Assembly (NCBI GenBank): GCA_900552705.1
Contig: USAX01000045.1
Coordinates: forward strand, 1-13,109
Origin: an uncultured Collinsella sp.
GTDB taxonomy: Bacteria > Actinomycetota > Coriobacteriia > Coriobacteriales > Coriobacteriaceae
DNA: 13,109 nt
Direction: 5' to 3'
Positions 6,540 through 13,090 of this stretch are shown piece after piece. Both the position numbers and the translations under genes were made by a program. The notes under the pieces are model-generated. The model searched no databases, was not told where the DNA came from, and saw only the letters and a program-made list of their open reading frames with translations. Numbering within the stretch: the first letter of the stretch is position 1; each line of letters starts with the position of its first letter.

Positions 6540-8059
6540 TGGTCCCTCCTTCCCTGGTACATCGCCGCCTCGAGCACATGGTCCTGCGTCACCTGCTCGC
6601 TCTCGGCGACGTCAGCGATTGTACGCGCGATGCGCACCAGGCGCACGATGCCGCGGCCCGTGAGATGCGTGCGTTTGGACAGGCCGAGTACGCATTTCTC
6701 GGCAGCATCATCGAGCTCAAAGGTCGAAACGACGCCGTCAATAGACCGTGTCTCGTCATCCTCGGCCTCGGCATCCGCATCGTCCATACGGGATTCGCGC
6801 CAGGCGCGAAAGGCGCGACCGCGCACAACGTAGTCACGCAACTCGGCCGACGACATACCCTCCGCACCCTCGATAATCACTTGGGGGTCGGGACGGGTCA
6901 CGTCGATCATCATGTCGATACGGTCGGCCAAAGGACCGCGCAGTTTAGACCGATAGCGCTCGACCATCGCCGCCGAGCAGCGACACGGTACCTCACGATC
7001 GCCCAAAAAGCCGCAGGGGCAGGGATTGCTCGCAGCCAGCAGCTGAAAGCGCGACGGGAAGGTAAAAGCCCCGTCGACGCGTACGATCCTGACGTAGCCG
7101 CGCTCGATGGGCTGACGCAGCGTCTGCAGCACACCCGTGGGAAACTCGGCAAGCTCGTCCAAAAAGAGCACGCCGCCATGAGCAAGGCTGATCTCACCCG
7201 GGTGCACCGGGCGCCCACCGCCGATAAGACCTGCGGTCGAAATACTGTGATGAGGACTGCGGAAGGGCCGGTGCCCCGCCAACAAGCCATCGATGTTCTC
7301 ACCCAAAACCGAATGGATGCACAGCGCCGCCTGTTGATCCTCAACGGAAAGCTCGGGCAGGATGCCGGTCATACGACGCGCGAGCATCGTCTTGCCCGAT
7401 CCCGGGGACCCGATCATGAGCAAGCCGAGTTCTCCTGCCGCCGCAAGCGCCATGCCGCGTTTAGCGACTTCCTGCCCCAGCACGTCGGCATAGTCGAGCT
7501 CAGGCTCAAAGGTCGCCTCGACGCCCTCGGAATCCAGATAGTGCCGAGCCGCCTCGCCCATGCCATGGGCAAGCTGAGACAAATGATCGATAAAGCCGCA
7601 ATCCACGCCCGCGAGTGGCACATGCTGGTCGGACCTGCCGGCGATAAAAGACAGCCCCATGTCGCGAGCCAATAGCTGAAACGCCACCTCGCCCTTGACA
7701 GGAAGCACCGTACCGTCCAAGCCAAGCTCGCCGGCGATAAGGCAGCGATCGAGGTTGTCACGGGGAATCTGACCATCGGCCGCTAGAACCGCGATGGCGA
7801 TGGGCAGGTCAAAGCCGCTACCGGTCTTGCGGATATCGCCGGGCGCTAGGTTGACCGTAATGCCCGAGCGTGGGATCTCGAACCCGGCGGAGCGCATCGC
7901 GCAGCGAATACGACCGCGTGACTCCATCACCTCCATGCTCGGAATGCCGAGCATTTGGATGCCCGGAACACCACCGGCAAGCGAGACCTCGACCGTGACG
8001 TGAATCGCCTCGACGCCACGGATGCAGGCCGCGTGAACGGCAAACGTCTCGAACGCCAT
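6536..8059 (-). CDS. comM: YifB/ComM-family Mg chelatase-like AAA+ ATPase
   Basis: ComM is a hexameric helicase that promotes branch migration of donor DNA during natural transformation. This 507-residue protein matches the usual ~506. The N-terminal Lon-protease-like domain (about 1-175) includes ITVNLAPGDIRKTGSGFDLP (67-86) and LIAGELGLDGTVLPVKGE. The AAA+ core follows: Walker A GSPGSGKT (217-224), FRSPHHSIS (266-274), Walker B GGVLFLDELAEF (295-306), zinc-finger-like NPCPCG and PCRCS (345-362), and the arginine-bearing RGPLADRIDM. The C-terminal helical domain carries an acidic, low-complexity insert (DDADAEAEDDE) before the final bundle. ATG at 8059 is chosen because it overlaps the yraN stop (TGATG) and gives the family N-terminus MAFETFAVHA; an in-frame TTG at 8074 adds five residues. 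It is overlapped by dprA at its 3' end. Confidence 0.96.
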   Translation of the reverse strand: MAFETFAVHAACIRGVEAIHVTVEVSLAGGVPGIQMLGIPSMEVMESRGRIRCAMRSAGFEIPRSGITVNLAPGDIRKTGSGFDLPIAIAVLAADGQIPRDNLDRCLIAGELGLDGTVLPVKGEVAFQLLARDMGLSFIAGRSDQHVPLAGVDCGFIDHLSQLAHGMGEAARHYLDSEGVEATFEPELDYADVLGQEVAKRGMALAAAGELGLLMIGSPGSGKTMLARRMTGILPELSVEDQQAALCIHSVLGENIDGLLAGHRPFRSPHHSISTAGLIGGGRPVHPGEISLAHGGVLFLDELAEFPTGVLQTLRQPIERGYVRIVRVDGAFTFPSRFQLLAASNPCPCGFLGDREVPCRCSAAMVERYRSKLRGPLADRIDMMIDVTRPDPQVIIEGAEGMSSAELRDYVVRGRAFRAWRESRMDDADAEAEDDETRSIDGVVSTFELDDAAEKCVLGLSKRTHLTGRGIVRLVRIARTIADVAESEQVTQDHVLEAAMYQGRRDQ

Positions 8060-8544
8060 CACGACACCTGCCAATCGAACGCGTTGTACTGATGCTCGAT
8101 CTCAGCGATATGCCCGCCACGAATGGTGACACCCACGGCATCGAAGCGAATCGCCTTGAGCGGATAATGCTCCATGAGATAGCAACTTGCGATGCGGCGG
8201 TAGCGGCGTTGCTTTTGAGCGTCCACGGCCTCCTCGGGAAAGACCCGCGTGCTGCAATCCAGTGCAACGCGTCTGGTCTTGACCTCGGCCATCACCACGA
8301 CATCGTCGAGCTCATCGAGCAGCACCAGATCGGCCTCGCCCTCGGTGCAACGATAACCCTGCTCCAGCAAGGTGTAGCCGCGCTCGTTAAAGTAGTCGAT
8401 GGTGATCAGCTCGCCCAGCATGCCCAGCTCGCGGGGACTGAGTCCCTTGATAAACTCGGGCGTCATCGCCCCGCAGTCGAGCTCGCCGTTTTCCCAACGC
8501 TCCTTGAGCTGCTGCGTCTTGCTCTTTTTGCTTGCGGCACTCAT
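8059..8544 (-). CDS. YraN family (UPF0102) nuclease-like protein
   Basis: This 161-residue protein belongs to the YraN/UPF0102 family, a restriction-endonuclease-like fold of uncertain function usually found beside rnhB, comM and dprA. The core shows family residues: GELITIDYFNERGYTLLEQG (43-62, acidic Glu44), GEADLVLL (69-76), and MAEVKTR (85-91, the E-x-K half of a PD-(D/E)xK site). RFDAVGV occurs near 133-139. The metal-binding acidic residues therefore appear present. The family is usually ~120 residues; here ~40 extra, Lys-rich residues precede the core. ATG at 8544 is chosen because AAAGGAG lies about six bases upstream, whereas the longer reading from 8634 has no such site. It is the first gene of the yraN-comM-dprA-trmFO-xerC run, following the rnhB terminator. 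I see no convincing promoter for it. Confidence 0.93.
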   Translation of the reverse strand: MSAASKKSKTQQLKERWENGELDCGAMTPEFIKGLSPRELGMLGELITIDYFNERGYTLLEQGYRCTEGEADLVLLDELDDVVVMAEVKTRRVALDCSTRVFPEEAVDAQKQRRYRRIASCYLMEHYPLKAIRFDAVGVTIRGGHIAEIEHQYNAFDWQVS

Positions 8545-8597
8545 GGGGTCTCCTTTCCCGCACGCTGCATTGCCCCGATGATGAGGGCACCTTTCAT
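8541..8597 (-). CDS. Possible 18-codon leader ORF overlapping the yraN start
   Basis: An ATG at 8597 opens a short frame reading MKGALIIGAMQRAGKETP. Its TGA (8543-8541) overlaps the yraN ATG (8544-8542) in the ATGA arrangement used for translational coupling. The yraN ribosome site lies inside it. No good Shine-Dalgarno precedes its own ATG, so it may be chance. I do not recognise the peptide. Confidence 0.2.
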   Translation of the reverse strand: MKGALIIGAMQRAGKETP

Positions 8598-8642
8598 GCG
8601 GGTAAGTACCGGAAGCAAACCAAAAGCTGACCAAATGCCGTC

Positions 8643-8684
8643 AAAAAACGGGCCGTACGCAGCAATGGTGTTGCATACGGCCCG
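8643..8684 (-). terminator. Strong Rho-independent terminator after rnhB
   Basis: The minus strand has CGGGCCGTA (8684-8676) pairing perfectly with TACGGCCCG (8657-8649). The 18-base apical part can pair further (GCAACACC...GCTGC), and TTTTTT follows at 8648-8643. It lies ~50 bases past the rnhB stop and upstream of yraN. It should stop most transcription before yraN, so the yraN run needs its own promoter in 8545-8642 or depends on read-through. I found no clear -35/-10 pair there. Confidence 0.92.
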
Positions 8685-8733
8685 CTACCAGCAGGTTTAT
8701 AAAACCCCTGAGGTCCCTGTCTCCACAATTGAC

Positions 8734-9522
8734 CTAGAAAAGGCGCTCAGTCTGCAGAAAGTTTCCGCAAAAGCTCACGCGGTGCAGTGGACAAAGTCCA
8801 TGTTTGCGAATGGCCTCGATGTGCTCGGGGCTTGCGTAGCCTTTCGATTCGGCCAAATGGTACTCGGGATACTCGGCATCGTACTCGACCATCATCTCAT
8901 CACGCGTGACCTTGGCCATGATGGACGCCGCGGCGATGCAGGCGATCTTGGCATCGCCCTTCACCACATCGCGCTCGTTAGGAACGGCGCCCAAGGGGTT
9001 GCCATCCATGAGGACGCAGTCGGGTTCAAGTCCCGTATCGGCCACGGCGCCCGCAACGGCGGTACGGATAGCACGGGCCATGCCCATCTCATCGATATCC
9101 TTAGGCGCGATATGGCAAAAACCGATCGCCGTCGCCACCTCGGCAATCTTCACTGAGAGCAACTCGCGGCGCGCCGGCGTGAGCTTTTTGGAATCGTTGA
9201 TGCCCCAGACGCGCGGCTCCATAGGAAGGCAGACGGCGCATACCGTCAAAGGACCGGCCACCGATCCGCGACCCACCTCGTCGACACCAACGACCACCCC
9301 ATTGCCGCCAAGCTCATGCATAAGCTCGTACATGTCATTGACGCGCTCGCGCTCGGCAAGTTCCTTGGCATGGCGCTTAAGAGCACGCTCGCAAGCCTTG
9401 ATCACCTGCTGGCGCGGGTCCTCGCGATAATGCTCCACGAGGGCGGGGATCTCCTCAAACGTTGCGCTCGCCAGCTCTCCGGCAACCTGCGATGCCGAAA
9501 CCGAGCTCGTCATATTGGCCAT
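8734..9522 (-). CDS. rnhB: Ribonuclease HII
   Basis: RNase HII cleaves the RNA strand of RNA/DNA hybrids and starts removal of single ribonucleotides from DNA. The 262-residue protein has an N-terminal helical extension (about 1-75, including HYREDPRQQVIKACERALKR) like the one in Bacillus RnhB, then the catalytic domain. The active site is intact: Asp81 and Glu82 in GVDEVGRG with the family GRG motif, Asp173 in LMDGNPLG, and Asp208 in MAKVTRDEMM. SKKLTPARR, KGDAKIACIAAASIMAK and HGLCPLHR are further family signatures. I chose ATG at 9522 because AAGGAGG (9536-9530) is seven bases upstream; an ATG at 9540 would lie before that site. The gene begins only ~30 bases after the rplS terminator, with no space for a promoter, so it is probably expressed by read-through from rplS. 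Confidence 0.96.
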   Translation of the reverse strand: MANMTSSVSASQVAGELASATFEEIPALVEHYREDPRQQVIKACERALKRHAKELAERERVNDMYELMHELGGNGVVVGVDEVGRGSVAGPLTVCAVCLPMEPRVWGINDSKKLTPARRELLSVKIAEVATAIGFCHIAPKDIDEMGMARAIRTAVAGAVADTGLEPDCVLMDGNPLGAVPNERDVVKGDAKIACIAAASIMAKVTRDEMMVEYDAEYPEYHLAESKGYASPEHIEAIRKHGLCPLHRVSFCGNFLQTERLF

Positions 9523-9529
9523 ACCAGGC

Positions 9530-9536
9530 CCTCCTT
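9530..9536 (-). promoter_or_regulatory. Shine-Dalgarno site fixing the rnhB start
   Basis: The minus strand reads AAGGAGG, seven bases before ATG at 9522. It excludes the in-frame ATG at 9540, which would give six extra residues. Confidence 0.8.
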
Positions 9537-9551
9537 GCATGCAAATCAGAT

Positions 9552-9581
9552 AAAAAGAAGGGCCACCCGAAGGTGACCCTT
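9552..9581 (-). terminator. Rho-independent terminator after rplS with UUCG loop
   Basis: The minus strand reads AAGGGTCACC-TTCG-GGTGGCCCTT: ten pairs including one G-U, closed by a C(UUCG)G tetraloop, then CTTTTTATC. It stands 35 bases after the rplS stop. A further small hairpin, TGTCCA/TGGACA (9600-9583), precedes it. Because rnhB starts right after with no visible promoter, this terminator is probably leaky and sets the rplS:rnhB ratio. Confidence 0.93.
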
Positions 9582-9615
9582 GTGTCCAAACGAGTGGACA
9601 GACGCTGCGATCTTC

Positions 9616-9957
9616 TTAGCGCTTCTCGGGGATGCGAGCAGCCTTGCCCACCTTGTCGCGGAGGTAGTACAGCTTGGCGCGACGGACGCGACCATGACGA
9701 ACGACCTCGAGCTTGGCGATCTTGGGGCTGTGAAGCGGGAAGGTACGCTCAACACCGACACCGAAGGACATCTTGCGGACGGTGAAGGTCTCGCGGGCAC
9801 CGGCGCCGGCCATGCGGATGACGTCACCCTGGAAGACCTGGATGCGCTCGCGGTCGCCTTCCTTAATGCGGTAGTGAACCTTGACGTTGTCGGCGACGCG
9901 AACCTGAGGAATGTCCTCGCGGATCTGCTGACGCTCGATTGCGCGGATGTAATCCAT
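9616..9957 (-). CDS. rplS: 50S ribosomal protein L19
   Basis: L19 sits at the 30S-50S interface near the aminoacyl-tRNA site. The 113-residue protein matches the usual ~115 and shows the family pattern throughout: MDYIRAIERQQIREDIPQ, VRVADNVKVHYRIKEGDRER, IQVFQGDVIRMAGAGARETF, TVRKMSFGVGVERTFPLHSP and a basic C-terminus, GRVRRAKLYYLRDKVGKAAR. ATG at 9957 is chosen because TAAGGA sits seven bases upstream; an in-frame TTG at 9963 lies too close to that site. The gene has its own promoter and short leader and ends in a strong terminator, so it forms a single-gene unit with read-through into rnhB. In other actinobacteria lepB often lies between rplS and rnhB; it is not here. Confidence 0.97.
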   Translation of the reverse strand: MDYIRAIERQQIREDIPQVRVADNVKVHYRIKEGDRERIQVFQGDVIRMAGAGARETFTVRKMSFGVGVERTFPLHSPKIAKLEVVRHGRVRRAKLYYLRDKVGKAARIPEKR

Positions 9958-9981
9958 GTGCAATTCCTTACTCTTCTAGAG

Positions 9982-10005
9982 GTGCCGTACCACCTTGGCC
10001 GGCAC
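9982..10005 (-). promoter_or_regulatory. Hairpin in the rplS leader
   Basis: Within the ~60-base leader the minus strand forms GTGCCG...CGGCAC with a 12-base loop. Its placement just before the ribosome-binding site suits translational control of L19, as known for leader RNAs of other ribosomal protein genes. I cannot assign it to the known L19 leader family by eye. Confidence 0.4.
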
Positions 10006-10026
10006 GTAGTTGAACAAACGTATTCG

Positions 10027-10054
10027 AGTATACACGCGCGGGTTTCTGCTGCAA
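10027..10054 (-). promoter_or_regulatory. Promoter of rplS
   Basis: The minus strand has TTGCAG (10054-10049), a 16-base spacer and TATACT (10032-10027). The -10 is five of six to consensus; the -35 is weak beyond TTG. The predicted start is near 10020, giving a leader of about 60 bases. Confidence 0.65.
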
Positions 10055-10097
10055 GAACATTTTTTCACGCAGACAAAAAGACAAAACCCGCACATGA

Positions 10098-10128
10098 TAA
10101 CCGCCCGTCTCACGAATGAGACGGGCGG
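10098..10128 (-). terminator. Hairpin terminator after ppdK
   Basis: The minus strand has a perfect 12-pair stem CCGCCCGTCTCA / TGAGACGGGCGG (10128-10101) with a TTCG loop, followed by TTATCAT. The stem is very strong but the T-run is poor, so it may end transcription imperfectly or mainly protect the 3' end. It lies ~40 bases past the ppdK stop. Confidence 0.7.
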
Positions 10129-10167
10129 CATGAAGGGGGACTACGCTAGGCGTCTAAACGCTAAACG

Positions 10168-12918
10168 CTAGGCGGAACGCTTGGCCTCGAGCTTGGCCTG
10201 AGCGGCAGCCAGGCGCGCGAGGGGCACACGATAGGGCGAGCAGGACACGTAGTCCACGTCGGCCACGTTAAACAGGCCCTTGATGGACTTGGGGTCGCCG
10301 CCGTGCTCGCCGCACACGCCAAAGTGCATGTCGGGATTGGTGGCGCGGCCCTTCTCGACGGCCAAGCGCACGAGCTCCAGCACTGCCGCGTCGATGGTCT
10401 CGAAGGGGTTGTCTTTCAGGATCTTTTTATGCATGTACAGCGGGATGAACTTGGCCTCGGCGTCATCGCGCGAGAAGCCAAAGGTCGTCTGGGTGAGGTC
10501 GTTGGTGCCAAAGCAGAAGAAGTCGGCATGATGGGCGATCTCGTCAGCGACCATGCAGGCACGCGGCAGCTCGAGCATCGTGCCCACGGGAATATTGAGC
10601 TCGACGCCTTCCTCGGCGGAAACCTCGGCGATCACGCGCTCGATAACCTCGCGGGTCTGGACATGCTCGGCCGTGATGGAAACGAGCGGAACCATGATCT
10701 CGGGGCGCGGGTCGACACCCTCCTTGATAAGGCGGGCAGCGGCCGTGGCGACGGCGCGAACCTGCATGAGCGGCAGATCGCCAAAGACGACGGACAGGCG
10801 CACGCCGCGCAAGCCCAGCATGGGGTTGGACTCGACCATGCCGTCAATGCGACGCAGGCGGGCGCGCAGGGCAGTGAGCTCCTCCTCGGGAGCGCCGGCG
10901 GCCTCCTTCTTGGTGATGGCGACCTCGAGCTCTCGAGGATTATCCAAGAACTCATGAAGCGGCGGATCGAGCAGGCGGACGACCACATCGCGACCGGACA
11001 TGGTCTTGAACATCGCCAGGAAGTCCTCGGTCTGAACCTTGAGCAGGTCGGCCAGGGCCTGCTGCTTCACGGCCTCATCGTCAGACAGGATAAAGCTCTG
11101 GATGATGTTCTTGCGATCGCCCAGGAACATGTGCTCGGTGCGGCACAGACCGATGGCCTCGGCGCCAAACTCGAGCGCGAGCTCGGCATCCTCGGGGTTG
11201 TCGGCATTAACGCGCACGTGGTTGGCGTGGCCACCGGTCTCGTCCAAACGGATCTCATCGGCCCAAGACAGGATGGTGTCCAGGTCGCCGGTGAGCTCTG
11301 CAGAGACCAGGTCGACCGCGCCGTCGACGACGATACCCTGGGTGCCGTCGATGGAGATGACATCGCCCTCGCGCAGCACGCGGTCGCTGCCCTCGATGTG
11401 TACGACCTTCTCGGCGGCGTCGATATGGAAGCGCTCAACGCCGCAAACGCAGGGCGTACCCATGCCGCGGGCGATAACGGCGGCATGGCTCGTCTTGCCA
11501 CCGTGGCTGGTCAGGATGCCCTCGGCGGCGACCATGCCCTTCAGGTCGTCGGGGTTGGTCTCCCAGCGGACCAGAATGACCTTGTGGCCCTCGTTGGCGC
11601 GCGCGACGGCGTCATCACTCGAGAACACGACCTCGCCCACTGCGGCACCAGGGCTGGCGTTAAGGCCGCTGGCCAGGGCCTCGTACTTCTTGGAGGCGTC
11701 GAACTGCGGGTGCAGGAGCTGGTCGAGCTGCGCGGGATCGATGCGGCTCACAGCCTCCTCGCGGGTGATGAGGCCCTCCTCGACCATCTCGATGGCGATG
11801 CGCAGGGCGGCGGTGGCGGTGCGCTTGCCCACGCGGGTCTGGAGCATCCAGAGCTTGCCCTGCTCGATGGTAAACTCGATATCGCACATATCGCGGTAAT
11901 GATCCTCGAGCGTCAGGAACACGCGCTCGAGCTCCTCGCCTGCGGACTCGAGGCCCGAGGTGGTCTTGAGGTCGGCGATGGGCTCGGTGTTTCGGATGCC
12001 GGCGACGACGTCCTCGCCCTGGGCATTCACCAAAAAGTCGCCATAGAACTCCTTGGTGCCGTCGGCCGGGTTGCGCGTAAAGGCGACGCCGGTCGCAGAG
12101 GTCTCGCCCTTGTTGCCAAAGGCCATGGCCTGGACGTTGACGGCGGTGCCGAGCTCGTCGGAAATGCCGTGCTGCTTGCGGTAGATGCAGGCGCGCTCGT
12201 TCATCCAGCTGCCAAAGACGGCCTGGATGGCAAGGCGCAGCTGGAGCTCCGGATCGTGCGGGAAAACGGGCTTACCGTCGGCGACCTCGAGCTCGGGATA
12301 CAGGGTCGCCTCGACGTTCTCGGAGAAGATGCCCTTAAAGGTCTCGACGAGCTCCTGCAGGTCCTCGGCCGAAAGCTCGGAATCGACACGAACGCCGGCG
12401 ACCAGGCGGGCCTGGGTCAGGGCGTTCTCGAATAGGTCGGCGTCGACGCCCATGACGACGTTGGAGAACATCTGGATAAAGCGGCGGTAGCTATCCCAGG
12501 CAAAGCGCGGGTTTTGCGTCTGGGCGATAAGGCCCTGAACGGAATCGTCATTGAGGCCCAGGTTGAGGACTGTGTCCATCATGCCGGGCATGGAGAACGG
12601 AGCGCCCGAGCGAACCGATACGAGCAGCGGATCGGAGGCATCGCCGAGCTTTTTGCCGCAGCGGGCCTCGAGGTCGGCCTCGGCGGCAACAATCTCATCG
12701 AGTGCGCCTTCGGGCCACACATTGCCGGCACCGGAGTACTCGACACAGGTCTGGCAGGTAATGGTAAAGCCACCGGGGACCGGCAGACCGATGCGGCTCA
12801 TCTCGGCAAGGTTTGCGCCTTTGCCGCCAAGCACGAAGTTCATGGATTTGTCGCCCTCAGTGACACAGGTGCCCTGGGCGTCGGTTCCAAAACGGTAAAC
12901 CCTCTTGCAATCACTCAC
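10168..12918 (-). CDS. ppdK: Pyruvate, phosphate dikinase
   Basis: PPDK reversibly interconverts PEP, AMP and PPi with pyruvate, ATP and Pi in the cytoplasm. In anaerobes it can act glycolytically using PPi or supply PEP for gluconeogenesis. The 916-residue protein has the ATP-grasp domain at the N-terminus (LGGKGANLAEM, 30-40; SVRSGAPFSMPGMMDTVLNL, 101-120), then the swivelling phosphohistidine domain. There HGGKTSHAA (472-480) carries catalytic His478 and Thr476, the threonine position phosphorylated by PPDK regulatory proteins in other organisms. The PEP/pyruvate TIM-barrel follows, with GLCRTEHMF (590-598), NPMLGLRG (698-705), GTNDLTQTTFGFSRDDAE (804-821) and the acid Cys869 in CGEHGGDP. 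Bacterial PPDKs usually have ~875 residues; the excess is partly a ~14-residue longer N-terminus. GTG at 12918 has GGGGAAG (12929-12923) just upstream. It stands alone, with its own promoter region and 3' hairpin. Confidence 0.98.
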   Translation of the reverse strand: MSDCKRVYRFGTDAQGTCVTEGDKSMNFVLGGKGANLAEMSRIGLPVPGGFTITCQTCVEYSGAGNVWPEGALDEIVAAEADLEARCGKKLGDASDPLLVSVRSGAPFSMPGMMDTVLNLGLNDDSVQGLIAQTQNPRFAWDSYRRFIQMFSNVVMGVDADLFENALTQARLVAGVRVDSELSAEDLQELVETFKGIFSENVEATLYPELEVADGKPVFPHDPELQLRLAIQAVFGSWMNERACIYRKQHGISDELGTAVNVQAMAFGNKGETSATGVAFTRNPADGTKEFYGDFLVNAQGEDVVAGIRNTEPIADLKTTSGLESAGEELERVFLTLEDHYRDMCDIEFTIEQGKLWMLQTRVGKRTATAALRIAIEMVEEGLITREEAVSRIDPAQLDQLLHPQFDASKKYEALASGLNASPGAAVGEVVFSSDDAVARANEGHKVILVRWETNPDDLKGMVAAEGILTSHGGKTSHAAVIARGMGTPCVCGVERFHIDAAEKVVHIEGSDRVLREGDVISIDGTQGIVVDGAVDLVSAELTGDLDTILSWADEIRLDETGGHANHVRVNADNPEDAELALEFGAEAIGLCRTEHMFLGDRKNIIQSFILSDDEAVKQQALADLLKVQTEDFLAMFKTMSGRDVVVRLLDPPLHEFLDNPRELEVAITKKEAAGAPEEELTALRARLRRIDGMVESNPMLGLRGVRLSVVFGDLPLMQVRAVATAAARLIKEGVDPRPEIMVPLVSITAEHVQTREVIERVIAEVSAEEGVELNIPVGTMLELPRACMVADEIAHHADFFCFGTNDLTQTTFGFSRDDAEAKFIPLYMHKKILKDNPFETIDAAVLELVRLAVEKGRATNPDMHFGVCGEHGGDPKSIKGLFNVADVDYVSCSPYRVPLARLAAAQAKLEAKRSA

Positions 12919-12934
12919 GATACTTCCCCTTCCA

Positions 12935-12983
12935 TGCGCTTACGCGCACGACCGTGGTAACGAATCGACCCGCCGGATGCGGG
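12935..12983 (-). promoter_or_regulatory. ppdK leader with two small hairpins
   Basis: Between the possible transcription start (~12987) and the GTG the minus strand contains CCCGC-ATCCG-GCGGG (12983-12969) and TGCGC-GTAA-GCGCA (12948-12935). The second has a GNRA-type loop and ends six bases before the ribosome-binding site. Both could modulate ppdK translation; no known riboswitch class is recognised. Confidence 0.35.
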
Positions 12984-12993
12984 CCGTGAGGGA

Positions 12994-12999
12994 ACTATA
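12994..12999 (-). promoter_or_regulatory. Possible -10 element of the ppdK promoter
   Basis: The minus strand reads TATAGT, five of six to the -10 consensus. No acceptable -35 lies 16-18 bases upstream, so the promoter may need an activator. Repeated motifs lie upstream at 13041-13088. Confidence 0.45.
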
Positions 13000-13040
13000 C
13001 GGCGGGTTTTGGACAGGCTTGAGCAGAGGGTGCGCGGTTT

Positions 13041-13088
13041 GGTAAACGTGCTAAAACCGGCGGTAAACGGTAGGTAAAGGTGGTTACC
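13041..13088 (+). repeat. Cluster of GGTAAA-type repeats upstream of ppdK
   Basis: On the plus strand GGTAAACG begins at 13041 and again at 13062, GGTAAAGG begins at 13073, and the near-palindrome GGTTACC at 13082. Spacings are 21, 11 and 9 bases, close to two, one and one helical turns, so the motifs would lie on one face of the DNA. This looks like a regulator-binding array for ppdK or for a divergent gene beyond the window; the regulator is not known. Confidence 0.4.
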
Positions 13089-13090
13089 TT

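Noticed and set aside
6416..7675. 419-codon plus-strand open frame opposite comM
   Set aside because: Antisense shadow of comM: rich in Arg/His/Ala with no motifs and no convincing ribosome-binding site.
8092..9156. 354-codon plus-strand open frame across yraN, the rnhB terminator and rnhB
   Set aside because: It crosses a strong terminator and two well-supported genes on the other strand; the product resembles nothing I know.
9982..9999. T-box riboswitch in the rplS leader
   Set aside because: Only the TGGTAC core string is matched. The leader is ~60 bases, with no room for a specifier stem, and rplS is not an expected T-box target.
10303..12435. 710-codon plus-strand open frame opposite ppdK
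   Set aside because: It mirrors the codon bias of a GC-rich gene on the other strand. The translation is repetitive Leu/Gly/Asp/His with no family motifs, whereas the minus strand encodes a full PPDK.
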